64,000 nt of DNA from positions 45,486,009 through 45,550,008 of the forward strand of contig OX243812.1 in assembly GCA_945859605.1 (NCBI GenBank). Reading direction: 5' to 3'. The translations under genes and the position numbers were made by a program. Source of the stretch: Lumbricus rubellus (taxonomy: Eukaryota; Annelida; Clitellata; Crassiclitellata; Lumbricidae). The notes beneath the pieces are model-generated. The model saw only the letters and a list, made by a program, of their open reading frames with translations. It was not told the DNA's origin and did no database searches. Shown here piece by piece: positions 33,927 through 43,314 of the stretch. Every line of letters begins with the position of its first letter. Within the stretch, counting starts at the first letter, position 1.

Positions 33927-35225
33927 ATGCAATCCGATATTCTAAGATTCACAGAGCAACCATTGATCGATGAAGGTATCGAGCGATACGAATGGCACGA
34001 GTACGAACCTGTAGCGAGAACTAACCTTAACAGTTCTGGTGAAATAAGAATAAATATTGAATTACAAGACTTATACAGTCACCCAGCAGAATCGTATCTG
34101 CAATTCGACGGAAGACTAACTAAAGCCGATGACACCGCATACGTTAATGCCGATTTAGTCGCTCTTACGAATAATGGGCTTATGTATCTATTCAGTCAAA
34201 TATCCTATCAGTTATCTAATCAAGAAATCGAAACGCTATTTCATCCGGGTCAAGCTACAACGATGCTCGGTTTACTTACGTATCCAAACGATTTTCAGCT
34301 GACTCAAGGCTTAAATCAGCTGTGGTATAAAGACACTGGGGCGACTGCTGTTATTGCAGACAACCCCGGATTTGCCACTAGACAAAGCTTTCTCATTCGC
34401 AAACCAAACACTAAAGGAATGTTCAGCTTTATTGTTCCGTTGAAGCATATTTTCGGGTTTTGCGATGATTACGACAAGATTATTTACGGCTTCAAACAGA
34501 CGCTGACATTAGTTCGTAAAGCCGACGATGATGCAATATTCCGAGATAACGCTGCAGCTGCTGGAAAAGTTGCGATAAACAAAATTTCATGGTTTATTCC
34601 ACACGTTATTCCTTCCGATATGGAACGAATGCAGTTGTATAAGACGATTGAATCGAAATTAACGTTGCCAGTTGCGTATAGAGCTCGTCAATGCGACACG
34701 ATAACAGTTCCTCAGTCGACAAGTTTCAGTTGGAGATTAAGCGTTAAAACATCACCGGAGAAACCTAGATATATCATCGTAGGATTTCAGACGGACCGTA
34801 GCGGTAATCAGGAAAGTAATCCGTCGCTATTTAATCACTGCGATCTCAAGAACATTTATGTGATGATGAATCAAGAAAGATATCCAGCTGTAGATCATAA
34901 CCTGTCGTTTCCTAATCAACAATTCTCCAGAGCGTATAGAGACGCGTCCTCCTTTAGTCAAAAGTTTTATGGTATGGATAAGTTGATTACGCAAGGAAAT
35001 ATAACACCTGTAGATTATAAAGAATTATATCCGTTGTTCGTGTTCGATGTAAGCAAGCAATCCGAGCGTTTGAAATCTTCAGTCGTTGATATTCAGATTA
35101 AGGCTCTTTTCAATGCAGCAGTGCCAGCCGACACCGAAGCGTATGCTGTCGTAATTTCAGATAGGTTGCTGCAGTTCCAATCGGATGGGCAGAAAATGAG
35201 TGTAGTGTATGGAAAATTGATTTAA
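33927..35225 (+). CDS. Polinton major capsid protein (double jelly-roll)
   Basis: 432 residues from the ATG at 33927, chosen because it follows the tataataaa leader also seen before neighbouring genes; an in-frame ATG 12 bp earlier is possible. Blocks such as EIRINIELQDLYSHPAESYL, YLFSQISYQLSNQEIETLFH, IVPLKHIFGFCDDYDKIIYG and the C-terminal YAVVISDRLLQFQSDGQ belong to the double-jelly-roll capsid family of Polintons, related to adenovirus hexon-type and virophage capsids. It would form the hexagonal capsomers. Frame intact and of normal length. Found with ATPase and protease, it completes the morphogenesis set. Confidence 0.85.
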   Translation: MQSDILRFTEQPLIDEGIERYEWHEYEPVARTNLNSSGEIRINIELQDLYSHPAESYLQFDGRLTKADDTAYVNADLVALTNNGLMYLFSQISYQLSNQEIETLFHPGQATTMLGLLTYPNDFQLTQGLNQLWYKDTGATAVIADNPGFATRQSFLIRKPNTKGMFSFIVPLKHIFGFCDDYDKIIYGFKQTLTLVRKADDDAIFRDNAAAAGKVAINKISWFIPHVIPSDMERMQLYKTIESKLTLPVAYRARQCDTITVPQSTSFSWRLSVKTSPEKPRYIIVGFQTDRSGNQESNPSLFNHCDLKNIYVMMNQERYPAVDHNLSFPNQQFSRAYRDASSFSQKFYGMDKLITQGNITPVDYKELYPLFVFDVSKQSERLKSSVVDIQIKALFNAAVPADTEAYAVVISDRLLQFQSDGQKMSVVYGKLI

Positions 35226-35241
35226 AGAATACTTATATATT

Positions 35242-35571
35242 ATGAAGCTACCAGAGCTTAGAATGTTGGCCAAGCATCACGATGTTACAGGCACTTCGCA
35301 TCTCAACAAACCTCAAATGATAGCTGTATTGATTGAAAAGAATATTCTTCCGACGGACTACAAGTCTGTGTCATATCGACATGACACGTTGGGTAGTATC
35401 AGGAAACAGCCGAGAAGAGTAGATATTATAGATCGAGAGACTGGCGTTGTTAGCTCGTATCCATCGATGTATAAAGCTGCTAAGGCGTATGGTCAGAGTG
35501 CTGGCATAATAGCTTATCATAACGGAAATGTCTGGAGAGATAGATACGAAATTAAAGTGTATGAGAGATAG
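35242..35571 (+). CDS. Small SAP-domain protein with NUMOD1-like C-terminus
   Basis: 109 residues. Residues 1-35 (LPELRMLAKHHDVTG ... KPQMIAVLIEKN) look like a SAP helix-extended-helix DNA-binding domain. Residues 58-105 (VDIIDRETGVVSSYPSMYKA ... NVWRDRYEI) resemble the NUMOD1 module of homing-endonuclease accessory regions, in which a helix pair reads DNA. So it is probably a DNA-binding protein, perhaps regulatory or nucleoid-like. It sits between capsid and polymerase genes. Both domain calls are by pattern. Confidence 0.55.
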   Translation: MKLPELRMLAKHHDVTGTSHLNKPQMIAVLIEKNILPTDYKSVSYRHDTLGSIRKQPRRVDIIDRETGVVSSYPSMYKAAKAYGQSAGIIAYHNGNVWRDRYEIKVYER

Positions 35572-35634
35572 ATACATGTATGAAATTGAAGTGTTCGAAT
35601 ATGGATATTAATATTTTTGCGTGGTAAAAATAAA

Positions 35635-38600
35635 ATGGATTTAAAGAAAAGTAGTTTAAGAAACATGAACCATGTTGAACACTTGCTCGACTCGCCGGTT
35701 CCTGACATTAAGATTCCTACGCTTACACCCACACCTGGTAAGTACAAACCAGTAGCGCCTAAGAGAAAATACAAAAATAGGGTTAGAGCTAAATTAAATG
35801 ATTTTGCGGATTGGTTACTTAGTTATGTACCTGAACGAGATAATAAAGCAGTTAATGAAAAACTGGAATCATTGAAGTTAACTGTTTCCAGGATATTTGA
35901 TAAACATAAAATTCGAGAAACAGCGTCAGCTATTAAAGGATTCACCAAGCAATATAGAATAGATGGAATTAATGGAATGGATGCCTCGTCGTTTCTTGAT
36001 TTCGTCAGACCGCAGGTAGTTAATCTGTTGTCGAGTAATCGCCAGACAAAGACTAATTTAGTTCTTACTTGTACTATGGAACGCGTAGGTATGAAATCTG
36101 GAATAGTGACTTCTGAGGATATACCATTCGTTTCCAGGGCAGAAGTTATTTTAGAAGCTACCGACTTGAATGAAATATACAGCAGAAAGAAGGATAAAAT
36201 CATGGAGTCTATTGCTAGTTTTCAGATGCAAGGAAGTAATTGGAGATTTAAAGCTGTTGTAAAATTAGATATAAATACGGTAAAATATACACCCTTGAGA
36301 GGTAGTTCTTACATTCCACTTCCCGACTTTTTAGCTAATAAAAAGGCTATTATAAATATGAAAAACGACGACGAAGAATGCTTCAAATGGTGTATCACTA
36401 GAGCTTTGAATCCGGTGGATGACCATCCGGAAAAAATAACGAAAGCTTTGAAAGAACAATCGAAAAAACTTAATTGGAGTGGTATTGAGTTTCCAGTTGC
36501 TGCTGATGCTAATGTGATAGGTAAATTTGAGAGAAATAATAATATTAGTGTTAATATATTTGGTTACGAAAAACATGTCTATCCGCTTTATCTGTCTAAG
36601 TGTGAAAGTAGTATTGATCTTTTGCTTATATCTGATGGAGAAAAAAAACATTATTGCTGGATCAAGAATTTTAACAGATTGATGAGATTTCGGACTAATT
36701 CGATGTATTATTGTAAAAGGTGTATGAATGGTTTCACAACGCCAGGAGCGCTTAACAACCATAATGAGTACTGCTCTCAAAATAACGCACAAAAAATAGA
36801 AATGCCAGAACCAGGAACTATGTTAAGTTTTAAAAATTATAACAATTCTATGAGGGTTCCGTTTATAGTCTACGCAGATTTCGAGTCTTTTGTAAAACCG
36901 ATCGATACATGCCAACCAAATCCAGAGTTGTCGTACACTAATAAATATCAAAAGCATACTCCTAGCTCCTTTTGTTACCACATAAAATGTTTCGACGATA
37001 GTGTATATTCTCAAGATCCTGTGACGTTTACGGCTGAAAGCGAAGATGATGATGTTGGTCAAATATTTGTAGATAAACTAGAAGAGAATATAAAACAAAT
37101 ATATAATCAATTTAAATTCCCTAAGAAGATGATATTTACAGAAGAGGACAAGAAGTGTTTTGATGGAGCTACTATATGTCATATCTGTGAAAAAACGTTG
37201 GGCGAAGACCGAGTGAGAGATCACTGTCATCTTAGCGGTAAATTTAGAGGGGCTGCTCATAACATTTGTAATGTAAACTATAAAGTCCCCAAGTTTTTCC
37301 CTGTAGTGTTTCATAATCTTTCCGGGTACGATTGTCATCTGTTCATTAAGAAACTGAGAGGTAATAATGGAGAGAAAATTAATTGCATACCTAATAACGA
37401 GGAAAAGTATATATCTTTTAGCAGAGAGGTCGTTGTTGATAAGTTTGTAAATAAAGAGGGAAAAGAGATTACCGTCAAGCGACAACTGCGTTTTATCGAC
37501 AGTTTTAAATTTATGGCTTCTAGTCTTGATGCTTTATCGAGGAACCTAAGCAAAGACCAGTGTAAAAATATTGGGAAACGATATACTGGAAAGAAGCTCG
37601 ATCTTTTGCTAAGAAAAGGCATATATCCTTATGACTACGTCGATTCATTTACTACCTTTAATGAAACCGAACTACCACCAAAATCCGCTTTCTATTCTAA
37701 GCTAAATGATTCGAATATTAGCGATGAAGACTACGAGCATGCAAAAACGGTATGGAAGGAATTTGGATGCAAAACATTCAGAGAATATCACGATTTATAC
37801 AACGTTTCGGATGTTCTGTTGCTTGCCGATGTTTTCGAAAACTTTAGAGATGTGTGTATGAAGAACTATACGCTTGACCCTGCATGGTATTATACATCTC
37901 CTGGCTTAGCCTGGGATGCCGCTTTAAAATTGACAGGCGTGAAATTGGAGTTATTGAATGATTATGATATGATTCTGATGCTTAGGCAAGGGATGAGAGG
38001 AGGAGTGAGCACAATATCAAATCGTTACGGGAAAGCGAATAATAAATATATGAGCGATTTCAATAGTAACGAAAATTCTACATTTATCACTTACCTGGAT
38101 GCGAATAATCTATATGGATGGGCTATGATCAAACCTTTACCTACTCACGGGTTCAAATGGATGAACGAAGATGAATTAAAAAATTGGAGAAGTATTCCAT
38201 GCATATTGGAAGTTGATTTGGAATATCCTAAAGAGTTACACGACCTGCATAACGATTTTCCGTTAGCTCCTGAAAGCATTGAGATTGACAAAGTCAAAAA
38301 GTTAATTCCAAACTTAAACGATAAAAAGAAGTATGTGCTACACTATGATAATCTGAAGCTGTACGAGAGCTTAGGTCTGAAAATAACAAAGGTGCATAGA
38401 GGTATTCTATTCGAGGAAAGTGATTGGTTGAAAAAGTATATCGATTTAAATACAGCTCTTAGAACGAAAGCTACTAATGACTTTGAGAAAGACTTTTTCA
38501 AGTTAATGAATAACAGTGTCTTTGGAAAAACTTGTGAGAACATTGAAAATCGTGTTGATGTAGAGTTAGTGTGTCAGGAGGAGAGGGCTATTGAACTAGC

Positions 38601-39291
38601 CGCTAAACCTAATTATGAGAGATGTACTATTTTCGATGAAAATCTAATAGCCGTTCACATGAAAAAAACTAAATTGTACTATAATAAACCTATATATCTT
38701 GGCATGTGTATATTAGACTTGAGCAAAACGTTGATGTATGAATTTCATTACAATTACATCAAGGATAAATACGGAAATAGAGCTAAATTATTATTTACCG
38801 ATACAGATTCTTTGACATACGAAATTAAAACTGAAGACTTTTACTCAGATATCGCAGAAGATATTAAAGCTCGATTCGACACGAGTGAATACTCGAAAGA
38901 TCATCCATCTGGTATTGAGGTTGGAGTAAATAAAAAAGTTATTGGAATGTTCAAGGATGAAACTAGTGGGAAACAGATAAAAGAATTTATCGGGTTGCGA
39001 GCAAAGTTGTATTCTTATAAGATGGCTGCTGGAGATGAGCACAAGAAATGTAAAGGTATTAAGAAGAATGTTGTCCAGAAAACTATTACTCACGAAGATT
39101 ATAGAAACTGCTTATTTACCAAAAAAGAACAACAACGAACGATGAATGTTATTAGATCTTATCATCACGATATTTATACAGAAGAAATCAATAAAGTTGC
39201 ATTATCTGCAGACGACGATAAACGGGTAATAATGCAAGATGGCATTCATACTTTGGCATATGGACACTATTCGTTGAAAACTTTTAATTAA
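35635..39291 (+). CDS. Polinton protein-primed DNA polymerase B
   Basis: 1,218 residues from the ATG at 35635. 3'-5' exonuclease motifs: YADFES (D about 415), FHNLSGYDCH (D about 566), YNVSDVLLLADV (D about 726). Polymerase motifs: A, YLDANNLYGWAM (D about 822); B, KLMNNSVFGKT (about 955-965); C, FTDTDSLTYE (D about 1056 and 1058). All catalytic acidic residues are present. N-terminal additions: a Cys/His finger CKRCMNGFTTP ... HNEYC (about 360-381) and an HNH/endonuclease VII-like finger CHICEK ... RDHCHLSGKFRGAAHN (about 515-545). This pattern is usual for Polinton polymerases, which start replication from a protein on the TIR ends. It is the largest gene, and it is intact. Confidence 0.96.
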   Translation: MDLKKSSLRNMNHVEHLLDSPVPDIKIPTLTPTPGKYKPVAPKRKYKNRVRAKLNDFADWLLSYVPERDNKAVNEKLESLKLTVSRIFDKHKIRETASAIKGFTKQYRIDGINGMDASSFLDFVRPQVVNLLSSNRQTKTNLVLTCTMERVGMKSGIVTSEDIPFVSRAEVILEATDLNEIYSRKKDKIMESIASFQMQGSNWRFKAVVKLDINTVKYTPLRGSSYIPLPDFLANKKAIINMKNDDEECFKWCITRALNPVDDHPEKITKALKEQSKKLNWSGIEFPVAADANVIGKFERNNNISVNIFGYEKHVYPLYLSKCESSIDLLLISDGEKKHYCWIKNFNRLMRFRTNSMYYCKRCMNGFTTPGALNNHNEYCSQNNAQKIEMPEPGTMLSFKNYNNSMRVPFIVYADFESFVKPIDTCQPNPELSYTNKYQKHTPSSFCYHIKCFDDSVYSQDPVTFTAESEDDDVGQIFVDKLEENIKQIYNQFKFPKKMIFTEEDKKCFDGATICHICEKTLGEDRVRDHCHLSGKFRGAAHNICNVNYKVPKFFPVVFHNLSGYDCHLFIKKLRGNNGEKINCIPNNEEKYISFSREVVVDKFVNKEGKEITVKRQLRFIDSFKFMASSLDALSRNLSKDQCKNIGKRYTGKKLDLLLRKGIYPYDYVDSFTTFNETELPPKSAFYSKLNDSNISDEDYEHAKTVWKEFGCKTFREYHDLYNVSDVLLLADVFENFRDVCMKNYTLDPAWYYTSPGLAWDAALKLTGVKLELLNDYDMILMLRQGMRGGVSTISNRYGKANNKYMSDFNSNENSTFITYLDANNLYGWAMIKPLPTHGFKWMNEDELKNWRSIPCILEVDLEYPKELHDLHNDFPLAPESIEIDKVKKLIPNLNDKKKYVLHYDNLKLYESLGLKITKVHRGILFEESDWLKKYIDLNTALRTKATNDFEKDFFKLMNNSVFGKTCENIENRVDVELVCQEERAIELAAKPNYERCTIFDENLIAVHMKKTKLYYNKPIYLGMCILDLSKTLMYEFHYNYIKDKYGNRAKLLFTDTDSLTYEIKTEDFYSDIAEDIKARFDTSEYSKDHPSGIEVGVNKKVIGMFKDETSGKQIKEFIGLRAKLYSYKMAAGDEHKKCKGIKKNVVQKTITHEDYRNCLFTKKEQQRTMNVIRSYHHDIYTEEINKVALSADDDKRVIMQDGIHTLAYGHYSLKTFN

Positions 39292-39307
39292 TGTTTATAT
39301 TAAATAA

Positions 39308-39730
39308 ATGAGCGTCAAACAAATCGATGTTTGTGGAGTAGTGCTACCGAATATTGCTTTGTCGAATGTGGATCTAATCGAAGCGGCTAAGAAACTAAAC
39401 ATCAATAATTTCAAAGGAGTATTTCTCAGAGACGAGTTGCCGAAGAAACCTGGATGGAATGAGTGTGGGATATTGAATCTAGATGATTCTAATGGGGTGG
39501 GAAGTCATTGGGTCTCTTTCTTAAAGAGCGGTAATGAGAAAATATATTTCGATAGTTACGGCCTTCCTCCCCCTCTAGAACTGATAAAGTATTTACGCCG
39601 TCCAGTGTTATATAACAGTGAGCGAATACAACCCGATAACGAAGTATTTTGTGGCCATTTATGTTTGTATGTATTGAAGATGGTGGGTGATGGAATGAAT
39701 TTCCAAGAAGTTATAAATGGCTTGCATTAA
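39308..39730 (+). CDS. Polinton maturation protease (adenain-like, C5-type)
   Basis: 140 residues. The catalytic set of adenovirus protease is in order and spacing: H67 in GSHWVSF, D82 in IYFDSYGLPPP, Q108 in RIQPDNEVFCGH and C115, with Q and C seven residues apart as in adenain. The enzyme would cleave capsid precursor proteins at (M/I/L)xGG|x sites; such sites are present in the pVI-like and fibre-like proteins of this element. Shorter than adenovirus adenain (about 200), typical for Polintons. Begins 16 bp after the polymerase stop. Confidence 0.92.
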   Translation: MSVKQIDVCGVVLPNIALSNVDLIEAAKKLNINNFKGVFLRDELPKKPGWNECGILNLDDSNGVGSHWVSFLKSGNEKIYFDSYGLPPPLELIKYLRRPVLYNSERIQPDNEVFCGHLCLYVLKMVGDGMNFQEVINGLH

Positions 39731-39748
39731 AAATTATTATTATATAAA

Positions 39749-40519
39749 ATGCCTGTCGATAAATTTGGTCACACCGCTGCTGGAGGAACATCACGAAGAG
39801 TAATCGCTGGAGGTGTTACTCTTAGCCAAGTAAATGCTAATTTTCTTCGATTGGATGGGACAAATCTGCCGACTGGAAATCTAAATATGAATGGATGTGT
39901 GATAAAAGGTCTCCCAGTAACGAATACTTCGACTGCCGGAATGGATGAAGCTTTAAGTAGGGGGCAAGCCATAGATTTCATAACGAATCACAACGATTCT
40001 CCGTCCAACGATAATCATTTAACGAATAAGAAATACGTTGATGAACAAGTTACAAAGTACGTCGATAAATCTCTGAAAAAGTGCCATGTTGGATATATTC
40101 CTCCCTTGGAAGCTGATGTAAGTGTGACAGGATTCGTTGCTAGTGCCAGTGAGTGTTTATCCGGAAGCAAAGCCTACCATGCTTTCACTAATCTCAAGGA
40201 CGATGTTAACACAGCTTGGAATTCAGGTCAAGTAATGGCTTGGTTACAAATTAAATGTCCTGAGCCAGTTAAAATTTGGAGAATTGCGATGAAAACCGTA
40301 TCTGTATCTTATTTCGATTTTGACGCTAGCAATGATGGAGTAGTGTTTGAAAAATTACCCATATTCCCTTCTTCAACGAATCCACCGGCTGTTCTGAAAT
40401 TTTGTAATATTACTAGACCTACGGGTGCGTATCAATATTACAGAGTTACATCAACGCAAGTGGATGATTTTTCTCCACGAGGGATTCAGGTAATGCAATT
40501 ATATGTATACGATGATTAA
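39749..40519 (+). CDS. Fibre-like Polinton protein 1, discoidin-type head
   Basis: 256 residues. The first about 110 residues are nearly identical in plan to the next gene: MPVDKFGHT, VIAGGVTLSQVN, LRLDG ... TGNLNMNG, NTSTAGMDEALSRGQAID and NDNHLTNKKYVDEQV. This pattern (repeated short beta units and a 'YVDEQV' coiled step) is like the shafts of phage and viral fibres. The C-terminal about 130 residues (LSGSKAYHAFTN, TAWNSGQVMAWLQIKC, YYRVTSTQVDDFSPRGIQVM) resemble a discoidin/F5-8C-type carbohydrate- or lipid-binding domain. So it may be an attachment protein. IAGG|V is a possible adenain site. The leader attaaaaattattattatat is repeated before the next gene. Confidence 0.65.
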   Translation: MPVDKFGHTAAGGTSRRVIAGGVTLSQVNANFLRLDGTNLPTGNLNMNGCVIKGLPVTNTSTAGMDEALSRGQAIDFITNHNDSPSNDNHLTNKKYVDEQVTKYVDKSLKKCHVGYIPPLEADVSVTGFVASASECLSGSKAYHAFTNLKDDVNTAWNSGQVMAWLQIKCPEPVKIWRIAMKTVSVSYFDFDASNDGVVFEKLPIFPSSTNPPAVLKFCNITRPTGAYQYYRVTSTQVDDFSPRGIQVMQLYVYDD

Positions 40520-40549
40520 TCTGCATTAAAAATTATTATTATATATAAA

Positions 40550-41623
40550 ATGCCTGTCGATAAATTCGGTCACACCGATGTTAGTTCATCACAAAGAGTA
40601 ATCGCTGGAGGTGTTACTCTTAGTCAAATAAATGAGAGTTTTCTTCGATTGGATGGAGCAAACATCGCGACTGGAAATTTAAAAATGGGTGGTCACAAAA
40701 TTAAAGGACTGCCTACAACGAACACTTCGACAGCAGGAATGGATGAAGCCTTAAGTCGAGGTCAAGCTATTGATTTGATAACGAATCACGACGATTCTCC
40801 GTCCAACGATAATCATTTGACGAATAAGAAATACGTTAATGAACAAGTTACATCGAAGGTGTCTAAGACTGGTGATACAATGACTGGTGATCTATTCTTA
40901 AACGTTGGCTCCGATCGTCTGCGTTCAATGGGTTGTAAGGACTTGAGAGGAGATAATAAAGAATTCACTATTTTCTTAGGTAGTATACGAAATAAACTAC
41001 AATGTTCGTTAAACAATCCTATTACATTACAATCGATGGATGGATTTCGTTTTAGAATAAACAATGAAATCATGTTAGAGATGGTTAAGTCGACGCAATA
41101 CAATATTTCATCTCAAATAAATGTGCATACAACCATCTTTATGCATGATGGTTACATTACAGGTCTACACAATCCCAACAGCGCCAGCGATGCAGCTACG
41201 AAGCAGTATGCAGATTCTATCTCAATCGGTCCCGCGCTTAGCATTCATTCTTTCACTCGTCAAGCCATAGACGCTAAAACTCACACAAGAGTTTCTTTCG
41301 ATAATGAAAGATTCAAAACCGATGCTGGCATAAGTACGAGACTGACTCGTGTCACTCCCGGAAAAGCCGGATACTATTTGGTTTCGACGTATATAGAATT
41401 TTGTGACACTAATACCGCTCATGGTAACGTCTACCTGTATAAAAATGGAGCGAATTACATGCAAATTGCGGGCGGAGGGGGTACGGGAGCTGCGCATAAC
41501 AATTCAACCGGTTGTAGCATAGTTTTTGTAACCAACACCGATTTTCTCGAGATATTCGTTTTTTCACACAACGCACTAAATATATTAGCTAGAGACTTTT
41601 CGGCGGTATTCATACGACCTTGA
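40550..41623 (+). CDS. Fibre-like Polinton protein 2, C1q/TNF-type head
   Basis: 357 residues. The N-terminal about 110 residues are a paralogue of the preceding protein (same MPVDKFGHT, IAGGVTLSQIN, MDEALSRGQAID, NDNHLTNKKYV blocks). A middle shaft (TGDTMTGDLFLNVGSDRLRS, then NPNSASDAATKQYADS, a classical tail-fibre motif) follows. The last about 130 residues (FTRQAIDAKTHTRVSFDNER, PGKAGYYLVSTYIEF, GNVYLYKNGANYMQI, FSAVFIRP) fit a C1q-like jelly roll, which trimerises and binds ligands. The pair therefore shares an anchoring part and differs in head. The gene ends 39 bp from the right TIR. Confidence 0.68.
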   Translation: MPVDKFGHTDVSSSQRVIAGGVTLSQINESFLRLDGANIATGNLKMGGHKIKGLPTTNTSTAGMDEALSRGQAIDLITNHDDSPSNDNHLTNKKYVNEQVTSKVSKTGDTMTGDLFLNVGSDRLRSMGCKDLRGDNKEFTIFLGSIRNKLQCSLNNPITLQSMDGFRFRINNEIMLEMVKSTQYNISSQINVHTTIFMHDGYITGLHNPNSASDAATKQYADSISIGPALSIHSFTRQAIDAKTHTRVSFDNERFKTDAGISTRLTRVTPGKAGYYLVSTYIEFCDTNTAHGNVYLYKNGANYMQIAGGGGTGAAHNNSTGCSIVFVTNTDFLEIFVFSHNALNILARDFSAVFIRP

Positions 41624-41661
41624 TTTTTAACTGGTTTCTAGCTTACACAAAAGACTAGGAC

Positions 41662-42094
41662 TTTTAACTGGTTTATTAGCTGATTGTTTCTTCAATGGAA
41701 AACACCCCTAGTTTATCCTTTAGCACCATTTAAACTTAATTTATCTTCAATATCAGGCTTCTTAAAAGGTAGCTAAGTAATTAATTATGCATCAGGAAAA
41801 ATAATAAAATACCCCAAAGGAGAAGAGGAGGAAATAATAAAAGACCCCCGACCTCTTGGTTGACAGTTCAGCGCGCTAACCACTGTACTACCGAGCACCT
41901 CCCCTCAGGAAATAATAAAAGACCCCCAGAAAATTAAAAAGACTAAGAATTTAACTGGTTTAAACCCTATTTTAACTGGCTTTTTTCTTCAATGAAAAAA
42001 TCCCAGAAAATCCTTTAGCACCATTTAAACTCATTTATTAGCTAATTGTTTCTTCAATGTAAAACACCCCCAAAGAATTAATTTTACATCTACT
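41662..42094. repeat. Polinton right terminal inverted repeat
   Basis: Complement of 25536-25915 with an extra about 50 bp inner segment that itself repeats the outer motif (cttcaatggaaaacacccct, tttagcaccatttaaac). Ends ttttacatctact, followed by the taggtg duplication. Confidence 0.93.
41850..41899 (-). other. tRNA 5'-part-like sequence in the right TIR
   Basis: Minus-strand copy of the segment at 25731-25780 with one change (ctgaactgtcaa for ctggactgtcaa). A-box-like, no B box. Confidence 0.55.
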
Positions 42095-42243
42095 TAGGTG
42101 AAATAGAAGCGCAGACGCGATGACGTCTTCTCACACAATGGAAGACAAAGTTATTATTTATTATGAGTTAACTGTTAAGGAGATAACGACAGAAGCAATA
42201 CAATGTTGCAAATGCTTAATTCTAAGTCTGTGTAAATACTTAC

Positions 42244-42322
42244 CTACTGGAGCACAGGCCGCTATGTCAGCGTCTGTGATGCCGGCCTTTGTACACAAGT
42301 CCTTCAACGCCTCGATCTGTCG
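42244..42322 (-). CDS. Voltage-sensor protein exon: coiled coil end
   Basis: 79-bp exon, acceptor tggttgcag (ending at 42323) and donor gtaagt (from 42243). Phase 0 in, phase 1 out: it codes 26 residues beginning RQIEALKDLCTKAGI plus G. It continues the heptads of the exon at 44226 and passes in frame into the tail exon at 23276. Its donor lies only about 150 bp from the right end of the Polinton. Confidence 0.72.
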
Positions 42323-42934
42323 CTGCAACCAGTAATAATCAAAAGACAACAGAGTCTTATCATCAACTTCTCACAGATCTTCAGACAGATCTCGTCGGTA
42401 ACAGACTAGAAACATTTTTAACGGACAATGTATTGATGCAGATTTTCTCTGATTTTGCTGTGTATATATAGAGAAACCTTGAACAGACAATTGTAGCTAG
42501 CCTATAATAGTGCAGATTTACTCTGATTTTGCTAAGTAAACTGACTTGGAATTGATTTGACTGAATTCTACTGAGCGGTTAAGTAACTGAAAGCTATTAT
42601 TATACTCGATTACACTCGATAATCAGTTTGGAAGTTAATTAAAAAATTATCAAAAAGTCTTAAAAAGTTATCAGAGTCAGACGGAGTAGTTTCGCTATTA
42701 GATCGCCCTTTAATTTCAAATACAAATCTATTTCTTGTGTGTTTTGTGCTTCACGGGTACAGTGTAGATTGGTTCTAAAATCAGTAATTCAAGGTTTAGA
42801 AGTCATGTAGGCTAACAACAACATAACGTGAATTCCAACAATTCAAACTTTACTCCACTTCTCCTAGCAAAAACTCTTGGCTTCTGTTAAGAAAATGAAC
42901 TTCACTTGCCCAGATGTTTGAATAGCACCTGCAA
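42323..42934. other. Intron between coiled-coil exons, no feature seen
   Basis: AT-rich; nothing recognisable. Confidence 0.35.
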
Positions 42935-43314
42935 CCATGGGTGGAGACTCAGGGGGACAGAGGGACGGTCCCCATCAATGCATGTGTTGGGGGGAGGGAC
43001 CGTCCATGCATTTGTCCCCACAACCGGTAAGACTAGTGTCAGGACACGTACGCTTCATGAACACGCTGGTGACGCTATAACGTTAGAAGAAGAGATCTCT
43101 TCTCACAAATGTCGAAACGACTAAAAAAACAGGGAAAAGATATTTTTTGAGGAAATTTCGAGCACATGGCTAAAAAAAATGTCCTCGGAAATTTTGGTCG
43201 GCAAAAACGATGGAAATTTTTTTCGGCGATTCAGCCATTCGTCATTCGTCCAGAATCTCGCGTCCTTCCTTCGTTCGTCCCCCCCGCAAATTGTAGACCA
43301 AGTATCCGCTCATG
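42935..43314. mobile_element. Probable hAT-like MITE
   Basis: Weak terminal repeats catgggtggagact / agtatccgctcatg and internal cgactaaaaaaac / ggaaattttggtcgg blocks shared with MITEs at 10511, 16066 and 23959. No target duplication found. Confidence 0.4.

Larger units (their letters stand above)
25536..42094. mobile_element. Complete Polinton/Maverick element (16,559 bp)
   Basis: Ends agtagatgtaaaattaattc and its exact complement; a 6-bp target duplication, taggtg, on both sides (25530-25535, 42095-42100) is the Polinton hallmark. Terminal inverted repeats are about 0.38-0.43 kb. On the minus strand are integrase and a zinc-ribbon/PLA2 protein; on the plus strand, in one dense array, ATPase, minor capsid candidate, hydrophobic protein, dUTPase-like protein, a conserved unknown, a pVI-like protein, major capsid protein, SAP protein, DNA polymerase B, protease and two fibre-like proteins. 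This is a full virus-like set: replication, integration, packaging, capsid maturation and putative attachment. All plus-strand frames are open, so the copy is young. The only apparent defect is the frame change between PLA2 and integrase. It sits in the last intron of the voltage-sensor gene, opposite or parallel genes mixed. Confidence 0.97.

Noticed and set aside
42161..42349. Exon at 42244-42322 as an independent small gene of 62 residues
   Set aside because: Splice sites on both sides and matching phases fit an internal exon better.
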